NCBI RefSeq assembly: GCF_024345185.1
Contig: NZ_BROB01000016.1
Span: 1-64,000 of the forward strand
Source of the DNA: Levilactobacillus humaensis
GTDB lineage: Bacteria > Bacillota > Bacilli > Lactobacillales > Lactobacillaceae
Direction of reading: 5' to 3'
DNA: 64,000 nucleotides
Shown here: in pieces, positions 51,720-61,658 of the stretch
Numbering within the stretch: position 1 is the stretch's first letter
Layout: every line of letters begins with the position of its first letter
Made by a program: the position numbers and the translations under genes
The notes under the pieces: model-generated
Told to the model about the DNA's origin: nothing
The model's input: only the letters and a program-made list of their open reading frames with translations
The model's database searches: none

Positions 51720-52745
51720 ATGGCAGATACAGCAAAACTTCCAGCAGATAGCTTCAAGCCAATGTCGGCCGACGATCGGGCTGCGTTAGATAGCGAAAAG
51801 ATCGCGGCGCCTTCACTGACATTTATGCAAGATGCCTGGCGTCGACTCAAGAAGAACAAGGGTGCTTGGGTATCCTTGATTCTCTTGGCGTTGATCTTCA
51901 TCTTCGCTTTTGGCTCAGCCATCGTTTCACCACACGATCCGAACCAAGTTCATCCAGAGTATGCGAACTTGCCGTCTAAGATTCCTGGCATCGGCATTAA
52001 CGGCTTTAATGGGACGCTGGTTCAGGCTGGCCAACGGATCGACGCTTACAAGCAGGCCGGAGCTACTGGTGCTCACTACTTGATGGGGACCGACTACTTA
52101 GGTCGTGACCTGCTCTCCCGGGTACTCTACGGGACGCGGATTTCTCTAATTATTGCCTTAGTGGCAACGTTGTTTGACCTGACCATCGGGGTAACCTACG
52201 GGATCTTCTCCGGTTGGAAGGGTGGCCGCGTGGATACCTTCATGCAACGGATTATTGAAATTATCCTGTCCATCCCTAACCTGGTGGTTATCGTCTTGTT
52301 AATCCTGATCTTAAAGCCTGGGATGCTGTCGATTATCATCGCAATTGCGTTGACGTCATGGACCAACATGGCCCGACTCGTCCGAGCGCAAACGTTGGAG
52401 ATTAAGGAACAAGAATACATCTTGGCGGCACGAACCTTGGGGGAGAGTTCCCTAAAGATTGCCTTCAAGCACCTGTTGCCAAATCTCTCGAGTGTCATTA
52501 TCATCAACACGATGTTCACCATTCCAAGTGCCATCTTCTTCGAAGCAACCTTGTCCTACATTGGGATCGGGATTTCTTCGCCACAGGCTTCCCTCGGGAC
52601 CCTGTTGAACGATGGGCAAAAGAACTTCCAGTTCTTGCCTTACCAGATGTGGTGGCCAGCCTTGGTCCTATGTATCATCATGTTAGCCTTTAACCTTCTG
52701 GGTGACGGGTTACGCGATGCATTCGACCCACGCACGAAAGAGTAG
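51720..52745 (+). CDS. oppC: oligopeptide ABC transporter permease OppC
   Basis: 341 aa. A soluble N-terminal stretch (about residues 1-45) precedes six membrane segments. HYLMGTDYLGRDLLSR, typical of OppC/DppC, is present, with the EAA loop YILAARTLGESSLKIAFKHLLPN interrupted only by normal variation. It forms the channel with OppB. Starts 11 nt after oppB with GGAGGT. Confidence 0.94.
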   Translation: MADTAKLPADSFKPMSADDRAALDSEKIAAPSLTFMQDAWRRLKKNKGAWVSLILLALIFIFAFGSAIVSPHDPNQVHPEYANLPSKIPGIGINGFNGTLVQAGQRIDAYKQAGATGAHYLMGTDYLGRDLLSRVLYGTRISLIIALVATLFDLTIGVTYGIFSGWKGGRVDTFMQRIIEIILSIPNLVVIVLLILILKPGMLSIIIAIALTSWTNMARLVRAQTLEIKEQEYILAARTLGESSLKIAFKHLLPNLSSVIIINTMFTIPSAIFFEATLSYIGIGISSPQASLGTLLNDGQKNFQFLPYQMWWPALVLCIIMLAFNLLGDGLRDAFDPRTKE

Positions 52746-52758
52746 GTGAAATAACGTC

Positions 52759-53859
52759 ATGGATAACGAAAACAACATTTTAGAGGTTCGTAACTTACAA
52801 GTGAACTTTAAGACCTATGCCGGTGACGTTAAGGCTATTCGTAACGTGAGCTTTGATTTACGGAAAGGGGAAACTCTCGCTATCGTGGGGGAATCCGGTT
52901 CCGGTAAGTCCGTTACCACACGGACGATCATGGGCTTGAACGCCAGCAACGCCGACATTGCCAGCGGTAGCATTATGTACAAGGATCAAGACTTACTCAA
53001 GAAGAGTGAGAAGGAAATGGAAGGGATTCGGGGGCAAGATATTGCCGAAATCTTCCAAGACCCGATGACCTCACTTGACCCAACGATGAAGATTGGCCGG
53101 CAGATCGCCGAACCCCTCATGGTTCACAAGGGGATGAAAAAGGATAAGGCCTGGGCGCAAGCTCTGGAAATGATGAAGCTGGTTGGGATCACCGATGCCG
53201 AAAGCCGAATCAACGATTATCCTCACCAATTCTCTGGTGGGATGCGGCAACGGATTGTGATTGCGATTGCTTTAATCAACTATCCAGAAATTCTGATTGC
53301 CGATGAACCCACGACCGCTTTGGACGTGACGATTCAGGCTCAGATTCTGAACTTGATGAAGGAATTACAAGACAAGATTTCGACGTCAATCATCTTCATC
53401 ACCCATGACCTTGGGGTTGTGGCGGGGATGGCTGACCGGGTCGCCGTCATGTACGCGGGTAAAATCGTGGAATACGGGACCGTTGATGAAATCTTCTACA
53501 ACCCAAAGCACCCATACACGTGGGGCTTACTGAGCTCGATGCCAACGTTGGACTCCAGTGGTGATGAGTTGCCTTCCATTCCAGGAACGCCACCCGATCT
53601 GTTGGATCCACCAACTGGGGATGCCTTTGCGGCTCGTAACGCGTATGCGTTGAAGATCGATACGGAACAGGAACCACCATTCTTCAAGGTTTCTGATACC
53701 CACTATGCCGCAACTTGGCTGCTCCATCCGGATGCCCCTAAAGTGACGCCACCCGCTCAGATTGTGGAACGGCAGGAGAAGTACGCGAAGATGCAACAGG
53801 CCTTGGCTCAAGCAAAGCAAACGACCGGGCCAGTTGAAGAAGAGGAGGAACAGCAATAA
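52759..53859 (+). CDS. oppD: oligopeptide ABC transporter ATPase OppD
   Basis: 366 aa. Walker A GESGSGKS near residue 42, signature FSGGMRQR near 157 and Walker B ILIADEPTTALD. The C-terminal oligopeptide/dipeptide domain (IPGTPPDLLDPP) is present and here extends to an acidic EEEEEQQ tail. The usual cysteines of the iron-sulfur-binding region in some homologues are absent (FAARNAYA instead of CPFAPRC). Confidence 0.94.
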   Translation: MDNENNILEVRNLQVNFKTYAGDVKAIRNVSFDLRKGETLAIVGESGSGKSVTTRTIMGLNASNADIASGSIMYKDQDLLKKSEKEMEGIRGQDIAEIFQDPMTSLDPTMKIGRQIAEPLMVHKGMKKDKAWAQALEMMKLVGITDAESRINDYPHQFSGGMRQRIVIAIALINYPEILIADEPTTALDVTIQAQILNLMKELQDKISTSIIFITHDLGVVAGMADRVAVMYAGKIVEYGTVDEIFYNPKHPYTWGLLSSMPTLDSSGDELPSIPGTPPDLLDPPTGDAFAARNAYALKIDTEQEPPFFKVSDTHYAATWLLHPDAPKVTPPAQIVERQEKYAKMQQALAQAKQTTGPVEEEEEQQ

Positions 53860-54818
53860 TGGACTACGAAAATGCCGAAAAAATCCTCGAGGTCAAGCAC
53901 CTCAAGCAGTACTTCAACGTGGGTAAGTCCGACGAAGTTCACGCGGTTGATGACATTTCCTTCGACATCTACAAGGGCGAGACCTTTGGACTTGTTGGAG
54001 AATCCGGTTCTGGTAAGACCACGACTGGACGCGCGATCATTCACCTGTACGAACCCACGTCCGGTGAGATTTTATTTGACGGGAAGAACGTTGATTCCTT
54101 TACCAGTAAGCAGGAGAAACGCGACTTCCGCCAAGAGATGCAGATGATTTTCCAAGATCCCTATGCGTCTCTGAATCCACGGATGAAGGTCAAGGACATT
54201 GTCGCCGAAGGCATTGATATTAATCATCTTGCCAAAGACGATGATGACCGGACCAAGCAGGTCGAGGACTTGTTGGAAACCGTTGGATTGAACAAGGACC
54301 ACTCCAGTCGTTACCCGCACGAATTTTCTGGTGGGCAACGTCAACGGATCGGGATTGCCCGGGCCTTGGCCGTGAGACCAAAGTTTGTCATTGCCGATGA
54401 ACCGATCTCCGCTTTGGATGTGTCGATTCAGGCCCAAGTGGTTAACCTGATGAAGAAGCTCCAACGTGAACAGGGCTTAACGTACCTGTTCATCGCCCAT
54501 GACTTGTCCATGGTGAAGTACATCTCCGATCGCATTGGGGTTATGCACTATGGCCGGATGTTAGAGATCGCCGATTCCGACGAAATCTATGCCCACCCTC
54601 TGCATGATTACACCAAGAGTCTCTTGTCAGCTGTTCCCGTACCGGACCCCGAGTTCGAACGGGCACGCCAAGAGATTGCCTACGATGGGGGCCAAGAAAA
54701 TGACGGCAAAGAACGTCACTTGGTTGAAATCGCACCACGTCACTGGGTCCGTGCGGCCGATGACGAGATCGACATGTACACCCAACGGGCACATGAGGCG
54801 TCGTTGATTCACGATTAA
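53859..54818 (+). CDS. oppF: oligopeptide ABC transporter ATPase OppF
   Basis: 319 aa. Walker A GESGSGKT near residue 49, signature FSGGQRQR near 153 and Walker B FVIADEPISALD. The start overlaps the oppD stop by one base (TAATG). The C-terminal domain carries the HWVRAADDEIDMY segment common in lactobacillar OppF. R1-D begins 5 nt after the stop. Confidence 0.94.
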   Translation: MDYENAEKILEVKHLKQYFNVGKSDEVHAVDDISFDIYKGETFGLVGESGSGKTTTGRAIIHLYEPTSGEILFDGKNVDSFTSKQEKRDFRQEMQMIFQDPYASLNPRMKVKDIVAEGIDINHLAKDDDDRTKQVEDLLETVGLNKDHSSRYPHEFSGGQRQRIGIARALAVRPKFVIADEPISALDVSIQAQVVNLMKKLQREQGLTYLFIAHDLSMVKYISDRIGVMHYGRMLEIADSDEIYAHPLHDYTKSLLSAVPVPDPEFERARQEIAYDGGQENDGKERHLVEIAPRHWVRAADDEIDMYTQRAHEASLIHD

Positions 54819-54823
54819 AGATA

Positions 54824-54909
54824 GCGTGTGCTAGCAGGCGGCTAGTCGTTGAGCATTAGTTGCTTACCAGGTTTAAGCGGAGTCTATTGCCTGCTAGCAC
54901 ACGTTTCAG
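54824..54909 (+). repeat. structured repeat R1-D, 3' of oppF
   Basis: The outer stem is the longest of the family: CGTGTGCTAGCAGGC with GCCTGCTAGCACACG. The blocks GGCGGCTAG, GAGCATTAG, TTTAAGCGGAG and ACACGTTTCAG are kept, but the inner stem has been lost. Confidence 0.82.
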
Positions 54910-54927
54910 CATTATAAATGCCAAGAA

Positions 54928-54971
54928 CACCAAGAGTGGTGACGACTGTCACCGACTCTTGGTGCTTTTTT
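54928..54971 (+). terminator. terminator of the oppBCDF operon
   Basis: CACCAAGAGT-GGTGAC pairs with GTCACC-ACTCTTGGTG (one bulged base), followed by CTTTTTT. Confidence 0.92.
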
Positions 54972-55050
54972 GTGAACCGAATGTTTTTACTGTCGCGCTG
55001 GTTTCGGTACAATGGGATCAAGAACTTCAAAAAATTAAGGAGGACTTCGC

Positions 55051-56145
55051 ATGACAGAGTATTCGGAAAAGTTACCTTTACGATCGGGTGTGACGTTGAA
55101 GAACCGACTGATGATGTCGCCGATGACGACCCGTCAGAGCTTCTTTGATGGCCAGGTTACGCGGGATGAAATCGCCTATTACCAGGAACGGTCGCAGGGA
55201 CTAGGTGCCGTGATCACCGGGGCAGCTAACGTTCAGGCAGGTGGCAAGGGCTGGCCCGGTGAGTTGAGCGTGGCCAGCGATGACATGATCCCTCAACTTC
55301 ATGACTTGGCCAGTGCCATCCAGGGTCAAGGAGCCAAGGCCATCTTGCAGATCTTCCATGCCGGCCGGATGACTTCTCGAGCAACCTTATCCGGGGAACA
55401 ACCCGTCTCGGCCAGCGCGGTGGCTGCCGAACGGCCAGAGGCGGAGACGCCACGAGAACTGACGGATGCTGAAATCGAAAGTATCATTCGTGACTTTGGT
55501 GAGGCGACGAAGCGGGCCATCGTGGCCGGTTTCGATGGGGTTGAGCTTCATGGGGCCAATACCTATCTGCTCCAGCAGTTCTTCTCACCACATTCCAACC
55601 GGCGGACTGACAAATGGGGTGGCGATCGGACGCAACGCGCAGCCTTCGTTCGCCGCGTGATTGAGAGTACCTTTGCGGCAGTTAAGGAGACGGCGGACCG
55701 GCCCTTCCTCGTCGGTTATCGCCTCTCTCCGGAAGAATTCGAAACACCGGGAATCCGGTTCGATGACACGCTATATCTCCTGACACAATTGCAGGAGTTC
55801 CCATTGGATTACATTCACGTCTCCCTCGGCAATTATGACCGGGTCGCTAGAGGAACCGACTATCAGGATAAATCAATGATGGCCTACATGTATGAGGCTT
55901 TAAATGGTCAAATCCCATTGGTCGGTGTCGGCGGGGTCCGCACCCGGCAGGACGTCGCTAATGTCCTCCAGGAGGCCGACTTGGTTGCGGTAGGGCAACA
56001 GCTCCTGTTTGACCCGAAGTGGGCCGTCAAGCTCGCTTTACACCAGGATAAGCAGATGGTGACAGCGGACTTCGGCAGCCTGGTCATGACCGGAGACTTT
56101 ACGTTACCACTGCGGGACTTCTTGGAACGGCGATATAACAAGTGA
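55051..56145 (+). CDS. NADH:flavin oxidoreductase, Old Yellow Enzyme family
   Basis: 364 aa TIM-barrel flavoprotein. NRLMMSPMTT binds FMN near residues 18-27, GVELHGANTYLLQQFFSP near 170 is the family signature, and GVGGVRT near 285 contacts the flavin phosphate. It lacks the extra domains of 2,4-dienoyl-CoA reductase. The family reduces activated C=C bonds with NAD(P)H; the natural substrate is unknown. AAGGAGG precedes the ATG and TACAAT (near 55008) is a likely -10. Confidence 0.9.
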   Translation: MTEYSEKLPLRSGVTLKNRLMMSPMTTRQSFFDGQVTRDEIAYYQERSQGLGAVITGAANVQAGGKGWPGELSVASDDMIPQLHDLASAIQGQGAKAILQIFHAGRMTSRATLSGEQPVSASAVAAERPEAETPRELTDAEIESIIRDFGEATKRAIVAGFDGVELHGANTYLLQQFFSPHSNRRTDKWGGDRTQRAAFVRRVIESTFAAVKETADRPFLVGYRLSPEEFETPGIRFDDTLYLLTQLQEFPLDYIHVSLGNYDRVARGTDYQDKSMMAYMYEALNGQIPLVGVGGVRTRQDVANVLQEADLVAVGQQLLFDPKWAVKLALHQDKQMVTADFGSLVMTGDFTLPLRDFLERRYNK

Positions 56146-56183
56146 AAGTACGCAATATTGTGTTAATTATTAGAACCCCATAA

Positions 56184-56222
56184 AAATAGCCTCATTCCAA
56201 TCAAATGGAATGAGGCTATTTC
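56184..56222 (+). terminator. terminator of the OYE-family gene
   Basis: A 16-nt arm pair, 56184-56199 with 56206-56221; the T run is short (ATTTC). Confidence 0.75.
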
Positions 56223-56266
56223 AGTTATTCTGAAAGATTTAACTAAATGATACTGAGTGATCAACT

Positions 56267-56457
56267 TTAGCCGGAGGAGGCCAGGGATGGAGCCGGCCGT
56301 GGAGGTGGCGTTAGACCGAGTGGATTTCTCGGTCTTACACCACGGGCGACTTTGAAGACCCGCGTCTTTGGCGGGGCTTCAAATCGAGCGAGAAGCCTGG
56401 TTTCCAGGCTGAAGCGTCCCCACAGCAGGCGTAATCCCTGGCAGCCGCAGGCGGCCA
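56267..56457 (-). repeat. dispersed structured repeat R3, copy 2
   Basis: Inverted copy of 44840-45026. In this copy the TTGAAG/CTTCAA hairpin and the CGTTAGACCGAG with CTCGGTCTTACACC hairpin keep pairing despite base changes. In minus orientation it begins about 42 nt after the histidine phosphatase stop. Confidence 0.75.
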
Positions 56458-56498
56458 GTTTCAACTCAGTTTCAACTCAATTTCAATACAGTTTAGAC

Positions 56499-57158
56499 CT
56501 AAGCAATCGGTCCTTCAGTATTGTTGTAGTCATCGACGCGATACTCGCCATCGGTCACGGTCAACTTGGTAATGCTCCCATTGGCCACGGGAACCGAGAC
56601 ATCGACGTCGGAGAACTTGGACACAATACTCCGAATAGTCGTACTGTGCGTGGCGATTAGGACGCGGTCACCGTCACTAGCAGTGGCCACGACATGGTCC
56701 AAACCAGGTTGCAACCGAGCCCAGTATTCTTGGTTGTCTTCGGCATCACCATAAGGATCGTTGGCCTTGAAGAGGTCTTTGGTCTTCTCAATGGTGAGGC
56801 TGGCAATCATTTGATTAAAGTCATCGAGACCCATCGGACTGCCCAACGTGTGCCAGGTGAAGCTGGTGTCGAGTCCTTCGAAGAAGCCGAAGTTCTCTTC
56901 CCGAAAAGCTGGCATAATGGTTGGCTGGTCGAGGGCGCTGACATTGCGTGCCAGGATCTCCTTGGCCGTGTTGCTAGCTCGGGTGGTGTCACTAGCGTAG
57001 GCTGCCGCGAAGGGGACCTTAGCCAGTCGTTTACCGGCGTTTTGGGCATCCGCGATACCTTTTTCCGTGAGTGGGGAGTCGGACCATCCTTGGATGCGAT
57101 TGTATTTGTTCAGATAGGTTTGGCCGTGACGGACCAAATAGATTTCAACTGTCGCCAT
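56499..57158 (-). CDS. histidine phosphatase family protein, paralogue 2
   Basis: 219 aa. RHGQT near residue 10 and ATHSTT near 170 hold the two catalytic His. It is closely similar to the protein at 7052-7723. AAAGGAGAG precedes the ATG. It starts 42 nt after the antiporter gene and is likely co-transcribed with it. Substrate unknown. Confidence 0.88.
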   Translation of the reverse strand: MATVEIYLVRHGQTYLNKYNRIQGWSDSPLTEKGIADAQNAGKRLAKVPFAAAYASDTTRASNTAKEILARNVSALDQPTIMPAFREENFGFFEGLDTSFTWHTLGSPMGLDDFNQMIASLTIEKTKDLFKANDPYGDAEDNQEYWARLQPGLDHVVATASDGDRVLIATHSTTIRSIVSKFSDVDVSVPVANGSITKLTVTDGEYRVDDYNNTEGPIA

Positions 57159-57200
57159 GTCATCTCTCCTTTAAACTTAGTTACTTTTATTTTAGCAGTT

Positions 57201-59057
57201 CTAATTGAGAATGCCTAGTTCGCGCCGAATTTCACGAGCCGTCTCGGGACTACTGGTGAAGATGATCCGGTCGTTAAATTTCAAGGTTGTCGCCCCAGTT
57301 GGTCGAACGAAATGACCATTTCTGAAGATCTGACTGATGGTGATATTCCCGACAAATGGCAAGCTACGGATAGCCTGATTGGTATAACGACGGTTGCGCA
57401 GGGCAACTTCGTAGACAGCCGAAGTGGAAGACGTCAACAGGCGCAGGGTCGTTGGGGCTTCGATCAGGCTTCGTAGCATGGCAATGTTGACGTTTGGTGT
57501 GTTGTAGACTTCAATGCCCAGTTCCTTGAGTTCGTCTTCCCGTTCATCGAGGACGTTACGGTCTTCGAAACGAACAATGACGCGGTTGACGCCGTAAGAT
57601 TTAGCGGATTTAGCCAACTCATAATTCTTGGTGGCATTGAGGTGGCCTAAGACCACAATGTCTGCGTCGAAGACGTCTTGGTCCTCGACGTATTGCGTCT
57701 CCAGCGAATCCAACAGGTGGACGTTGACCTCGGAGTTGTAGGTCTTGAAGTTTGTTTCCTTGTTGGTGTACATCGTGATGTCGTAGCGGTCCTGAGTTAA
57801 CTGTTGCGCTACGGGCACGGTGAGGAGGTTGGTGCCGATGAAGTGCACTGTGGACTTCTTCAGGTCCTCGGCTTCAGCGGTGTAGCCGGTGTTAAACAAC
57901 AGGGGCCCCAAGACACAGGTCAAGATGGCAGCCAGTAAGAAGGCACCAGACTGTTGGGTGGTGACGACCTTCATGGTTTTCGCCACCTGTAAGACGGCCA
58001 GGACCATCGTGATAGTAGCACTGTTGATGGCCATCCCGGCAAAGGCATTGCCCCGTTTGAAACGCAGACGTAGGCAGAAGTAGACGCCCACCTTGGCTAA
58101 GAGATAGGCCGCGAAGAAGGCGGGAATCAATAGGAGTGTCGCTGGTGAAGCCAGCAACGTCCGTAGGTTCAGGCCGGCCCCACTCATCATGAAAAAGATC
58201 GGAATGAAGAACCCGTAGCCGATCCCATCCAAACGAGTCCGCGTGTCTTCTTGCGGTTGTAAGAGCTTCATGACAATTCCGGCCACGAAGGCCCCGAGAA
58301 TTCCCTCAGCCCCCACGGACTCGGCAATGACCACCATGCTGAAAATCAGGAAGAACGCCAGCCGGATATCCAGTTGGGTGGTGGACTTGTTGATGCTCTC
58401 AAAGAAGCTAAAGAACGGCTTGAAGCGCCGGAAAAGTACCCCAGCCGCCAGGAAGACCAGTAGGAGAAGCCACAGAGACTTCCCACTCTTGCCAAAGATT
58501 GAGGCGTAGATGGTCAGGGCGAATAGGGGGATGATTTCCCCGAGGGCCGCGATTAACAGCACGGTTTGACCAAAGGGCTTGCTGAGGAGTTCCTTTTCCT
58601 TGAGTGTCGCGATGACGATCCCTAGTGAAATGGTCATGAAGATAATGGCAGCGAGCCAAGGATCCTTGAACAATCCGGTCCATCGGCAAATGAAGCCCAG
58701 CAATAGGGCACTGACGGCGATCGCTGCGTAACTACTGATGGCGATGAAGACCGGCGAGTACTTCGGCGCATTGCCGGCTACCTTAGCTGCTAGGGGGGTC
58801 TGCGGACGTTTTCGGCGGTTGAAGAGACTGAAATCAATCTCCATCCCACTTAAAAACATCAGGAAGATGACCCCGGTGTTGGACAGTAAATTTAGTGTTG
58901 AATTGGCATGCACGACGTTTAGAATGCTGGGCCCCAGTAGGATACCGACAAGAATTTCAACGACGGCCGTTGGTAAGACGGTGAGCTTGAATTTGGCCAT
59001 CACTAAGGGGGTAACTAAAGCGGCAGTTAAAATAATTAATAGAGAAACTTGATCCAT
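57201..59057 (-). CDS. CPA2-family cation:proton antiporter with C-terminal TrkA-like domains
   Basis: 618 aa. About 12 membrane segments (residues 3-390) of the KefB/CPA2 type with VEILVGILLGPSIL near the N-terminus. A RCK/TrkA-N-like domain follows (about 415-530), then a TrkA-C domain (about 535-618, ending ARE-type residues). The first beta-strand of the RCK domain reads VHFIGTNLLTVPVA, where a GxGxxG nucleotide-binding turn is expected, so NAD or c-di-AMP-independent gating may differ. ATG 59057 is chosen for CGGAGGTG upstream. It likely exchanges K+ or Na+ for protons. Confidence 0.9.
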   Translation of the reverse strand: MDQVSLLIILTAALVTPLVMAKFKLTVLPTAVVEILVGILLGPSILNVVHANSTLNLLSNTGVIFLMFLSGMEIDFSLFNRRKRPQTPLAAKVAGNAPKYSPVFIAISSYAAIAVSALLLGFICRWTGLFKDPWLAAIIFMTISLGIVIATLKEKELLSKPFGQTVLLIAALGEIIPLFALTIYASIFGKSGKSLWLLLLVFLAAGVLFRRFKPFFSFFESINKSTTQLDIRLAFFLIFSMVVIAESVGAEGILGAFVAGIVMKLLQPQEDTRTRLDGIGYGFFIPIFFMMSGAGLNLRTLLASPATLLLIPAFFAAYLLAKVGVYFCLRLRFKRGNAFAGMAINSATITMVLAVLQVAKTMKVVTTQQSGAFLLAAILTCVLGPLLFNTGYTAEAEDLKKSTVHFIGTNLLTVPVAQQLTQDRYDITMYTNKETNFKTYNSEVNVHLLDSLETQYVEDQDVFDADIVVLGHLNATKNYELAKSAKSYGVNRVIVRFEDRNVLDEREDELKELGIEVYNTPNVNIAMLRSLIEAPTTLRLLTSSTSAVYEVALRNRRYTNQAIRSLPFVGNITISQIFRNGHFVRPTGATTLKFNDRIIFTSSPETAREIRRELGILN

Positions 59058-59226
59058 TGTTTCACCTCCGAAAAATATCCCCTCAAGTATACCAAAGATA
59101 GAGGAAACTAACTGACTTAAAGCAATCACATTCCTTTCTTTATAAGGAGAAGACGTGTAGAATGGTAAGTCGAATTATTAAGCGTTTCACATACAGTTTG
59201 TCCGGTTAATTCGAGGAGGGATTGGC

Positions 59227-61521
59227 TTGCCAGATTCAATTAAGGCCCAAGAGCAGAAGCATTTAGACGCAGTCATCGCGAAGATTAAGGTCGCTGAGAC
59301 TGCCGCCAAGAAACGGATTGATTCCGCGGAGGGTGATGAAGCCGGTATCCGGAAAAACTTCGTCAATGACTTGCGAATCAAGACCGACAGTTATGAAGGA
59401 TTATTGGAAACGGCGCTGTCCGTGCGGCAACAGCAACAGTTACTGGCGGAACGTCAGAACAGTTGGCAACATGCCACGACGGAACTCAGTACCCTGAAAC
59501 GGTTGGAGGATAAGTCTTACTTTGCCCGCATCGATTTTCAAGAAGGGCCAACCGCTAAGCCTGAAACCATTTATATTGGGCTGGGGTCATTCTCAGATAC
59601 CCCGGATCACTTTCTGGTGTACGATTGGCGGGCCCCGATCTCCAGCATTTATTATGATGGGGAACTAGGGAACGTTAGCTATCAGACGCCCGATGGTGAA
59701 CAGACCGTGGACGTCCAGTTAAAACGACAATTCCAGATAGAGGATGGCACGATCGTTACCCTTTATGATACGGACCAAACGGTGACCGACCAGATGTTAT
59801 TGTCGGCACTGAGTGAACACTCCGATACTAAGATGAAGAGTATCGTGACCACGATTCAAAAGGAACAAAACCGAATTATCCGGGATACCCATTCGGACCT
59901 CCTCTTCGTTCAGGGGGCCGCGGGTTCCGGGAAGACGGCGGCGATTCTCCAACGGGTGGCTTATCTGCTGTACCGGTATCGGGGACATCTGAATGCCGGA
60001 CAGGTGATGCTCTTTTCACCCAATCAACTCTTTAATGACTATATTGACCAGGTGCTGCCCGAATTAGGGGAACACAACATGGTCCAAATGACTTACTACC
60101 AGTACGCTGGTCGGCGGTTGCCTAAGATTGAGGTCGAAACCTTGGCCCAACGGTTCGGTGAGGTCAATACCCCCGTTCAGAATCGAATCAGTCGGTTGAA
60201 GGGAAGCCTGACCTTCTTCGACGCCGTGACTAACTACGCCGATCACCTGGAGGGCCGCGACATGGTCTTCCGCAACATCAAGTTCAAGGACAAGGTGTTC
60301 ATCGACAAGGAAAAGATTGAAGAAATTTACTATGGCTTTAACCGAAACTATCACCTGGCCAACCGATTAAAGGCGACCAAGGAAGCCCTGATCCGAATTC
60401 TGAATCGGCGGATTTCCAGTGAGATGCGGACCAAGTGGGTGGAAGAAACCATTGAGGACCTCGACCGTGAACAGTTGAACGCTCTCTATGGGGATGACCC
60501 CCGGGAGTTCGAATCCGCCGACAAGGAATTTCAATTCTTAGCTCGGAAAGTGGTCATGACGGCCTTCGATCCGATTCGTAAGGCCATCGTGCGCGCCCGG
60601 TTCCTAAGTATCAACAATCAATACGTGCACATGCTACGGGACATGCCGAACCGCATTGACCTCAATGACTTCCACATCACCGCCGCCGATTGGCAGGCCA
60701 GTGTGGATGAAACCATTGAGAAGTTAAAGGAACGGCACATGCAGCTGGTCGATACCACGCCATACCTGTACCTCTACGATAAGATGACGGGTAAGGAAGG
60801 CGAGCGGAACATGCGCTACGTCTTCTTGGATGAAATTCAAGACTACAATGCCTTTCAACTGGCCTTCCTGAAGTTCAGTTTCCCCCGGGCACGTTTCACG
60901 ATGCTGGGAGACTTGAACCAAGCGATCTTCACCAAGGAAAATAGTCGGACGCTCCTACAGGAGTTGAGTACCATGTTCGATCCCGATAAGACGAAGGTCA
61001 TTCAGTTGACCCAGTCGTATCGGTCGACCCAACAGGTGACCGATTTCACCAAGCACATCCTGAAGAACGGGGAGGCTGTGACGGCCTTTGACCGTGAGGG
61101 TGAGTTGCCAACGGTGACGGTGGCGCGTGACGAGGCCGATGGGATTGCCAAGGTGATTGCTCAGGTTCAACGAAACAATGCCGAGGACGAGACCACGGCC
61201 ATTATCGGCAAGGATCTCGAAGACTGTCGGCGATTGAGCGAGGAACTCAAGGCTCAGGACGTGGCGGTGACGCTGATTCAGTCCGAAAACCAACGTTTGG
61301 CACCCGGCGTTATCGTGGTGCCATCCTTCCTGGCTAAGGGACTCGAATTTGATGCGGTTATTGTTTGGCAAGCCTCGGCGAGTCGCTATGCGGCCGAGGA
61401 TGAACGGCAATTGCTTTACACGATCTGTTCGCGAGCCATGCACCGGCTCAGTCTGATTGCGGTGGCAGAGCCTTCACCATTGTTGGCTGGAATTCCGGAA
61501 GATGAATACGAAACGATTTAA
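59227..61521 (+). CDS. helD: HelD-like UvrD/Rep-family helicase
   Basis: 764 aa. An N-terminal coiled-coil arm (about residues 1-80, rich in Lys, Glu and Gln) precedes a superfamily 1 ATPase domain. Walker A is GAAGSGKTA near residue 230 and motif II VFLDEIQDYN. HelD binds RNA polymerase and frees it from stalled complexes. The TTG start follows GAGGAGGG. It is the only gene in its unit. Confidence 0.92.
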   Translation: MPDSIKAQEQKHLDAVIAKIKVAETAAKKRIDSAEGDEAGIRKNFVNDLRIKTDSYEGLLETALSVRQQQQLLAERQNSWQHATTELSTLKRLEDKSYFARIDFQEGPTAKPETIYIGLGSFSDTPDHFLVYDWRAPISSIYYDGELGNVSYQTPDGEQTVDVQLKRQFQIEDGTIVTLYDTDQTVTDQMLLSALSEHSDTKMKSIVTTIQKEQNRIIRDTHSDLLFVQGAAGSGKTAAILQRVAYLLYRYRGHLNAGQVMLFSPNQLFNDYIDQVLPELGEHNMVQMTYYQYAGRRLPKIEVETLAQRFGEVNTPVQNRISRLKGSLTFFDAVTNYADHLEGRDMVFRNIKFKDKVFIDKEKIEEIYYGFNRNYHLANRLKATKEALIRILNRRISSEMRTKWVEETIEDLDREQLNALYGDDPREFESADKEFQFLARKVVMTAFDPIRKAIVRARFLSINNQYVHMLRDMPNRIDLNDFHITAADWQASVDETIEKLKERHMQLVDTTPYLYLYDKMTGKEGERNMRYVFLDEIQDYNAFQLAFLKFSFPRARFTMLGDLNQAIFTKENSRTLLQELSTMFDPDKTKVIQLTQSYRSTQQVTDFTKHILKNGEAVTAFDREGELPTVTVARDEADGIAKVIAQVQRNNAEDETTAIIGKDLEDCRRLSEELKAQDVAVTLIQSENQRLAPGVIVVPSFLAKGLEFDAVIVWQASASRYAAEDERQLLYTICSRAMHRLSLIAVAEPSPLLAGIPEDEYETI

Positions 61522-61526
61522 GGATG

Positions 61527-61559
61527 AAGAGTCGTGCCAACGGGTGCGACTCTTTTGTT
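61527..61559 (+). terminator. terminator of helD
   Basis: AAGAGTCG pairs with CGACTCTT, followed by TTGTTATTTT. Confidence 0.8.
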
Positions 61560-61658
61560 ATTTTCAAGGTGGTTAGCGGCGTAGGCGAAACGAGGCAAAT
61601 CAGGTAAAGTTGCGGTATAATATGACTAATTATTTCAGAGCAAGGTTGAGGTGTTATT

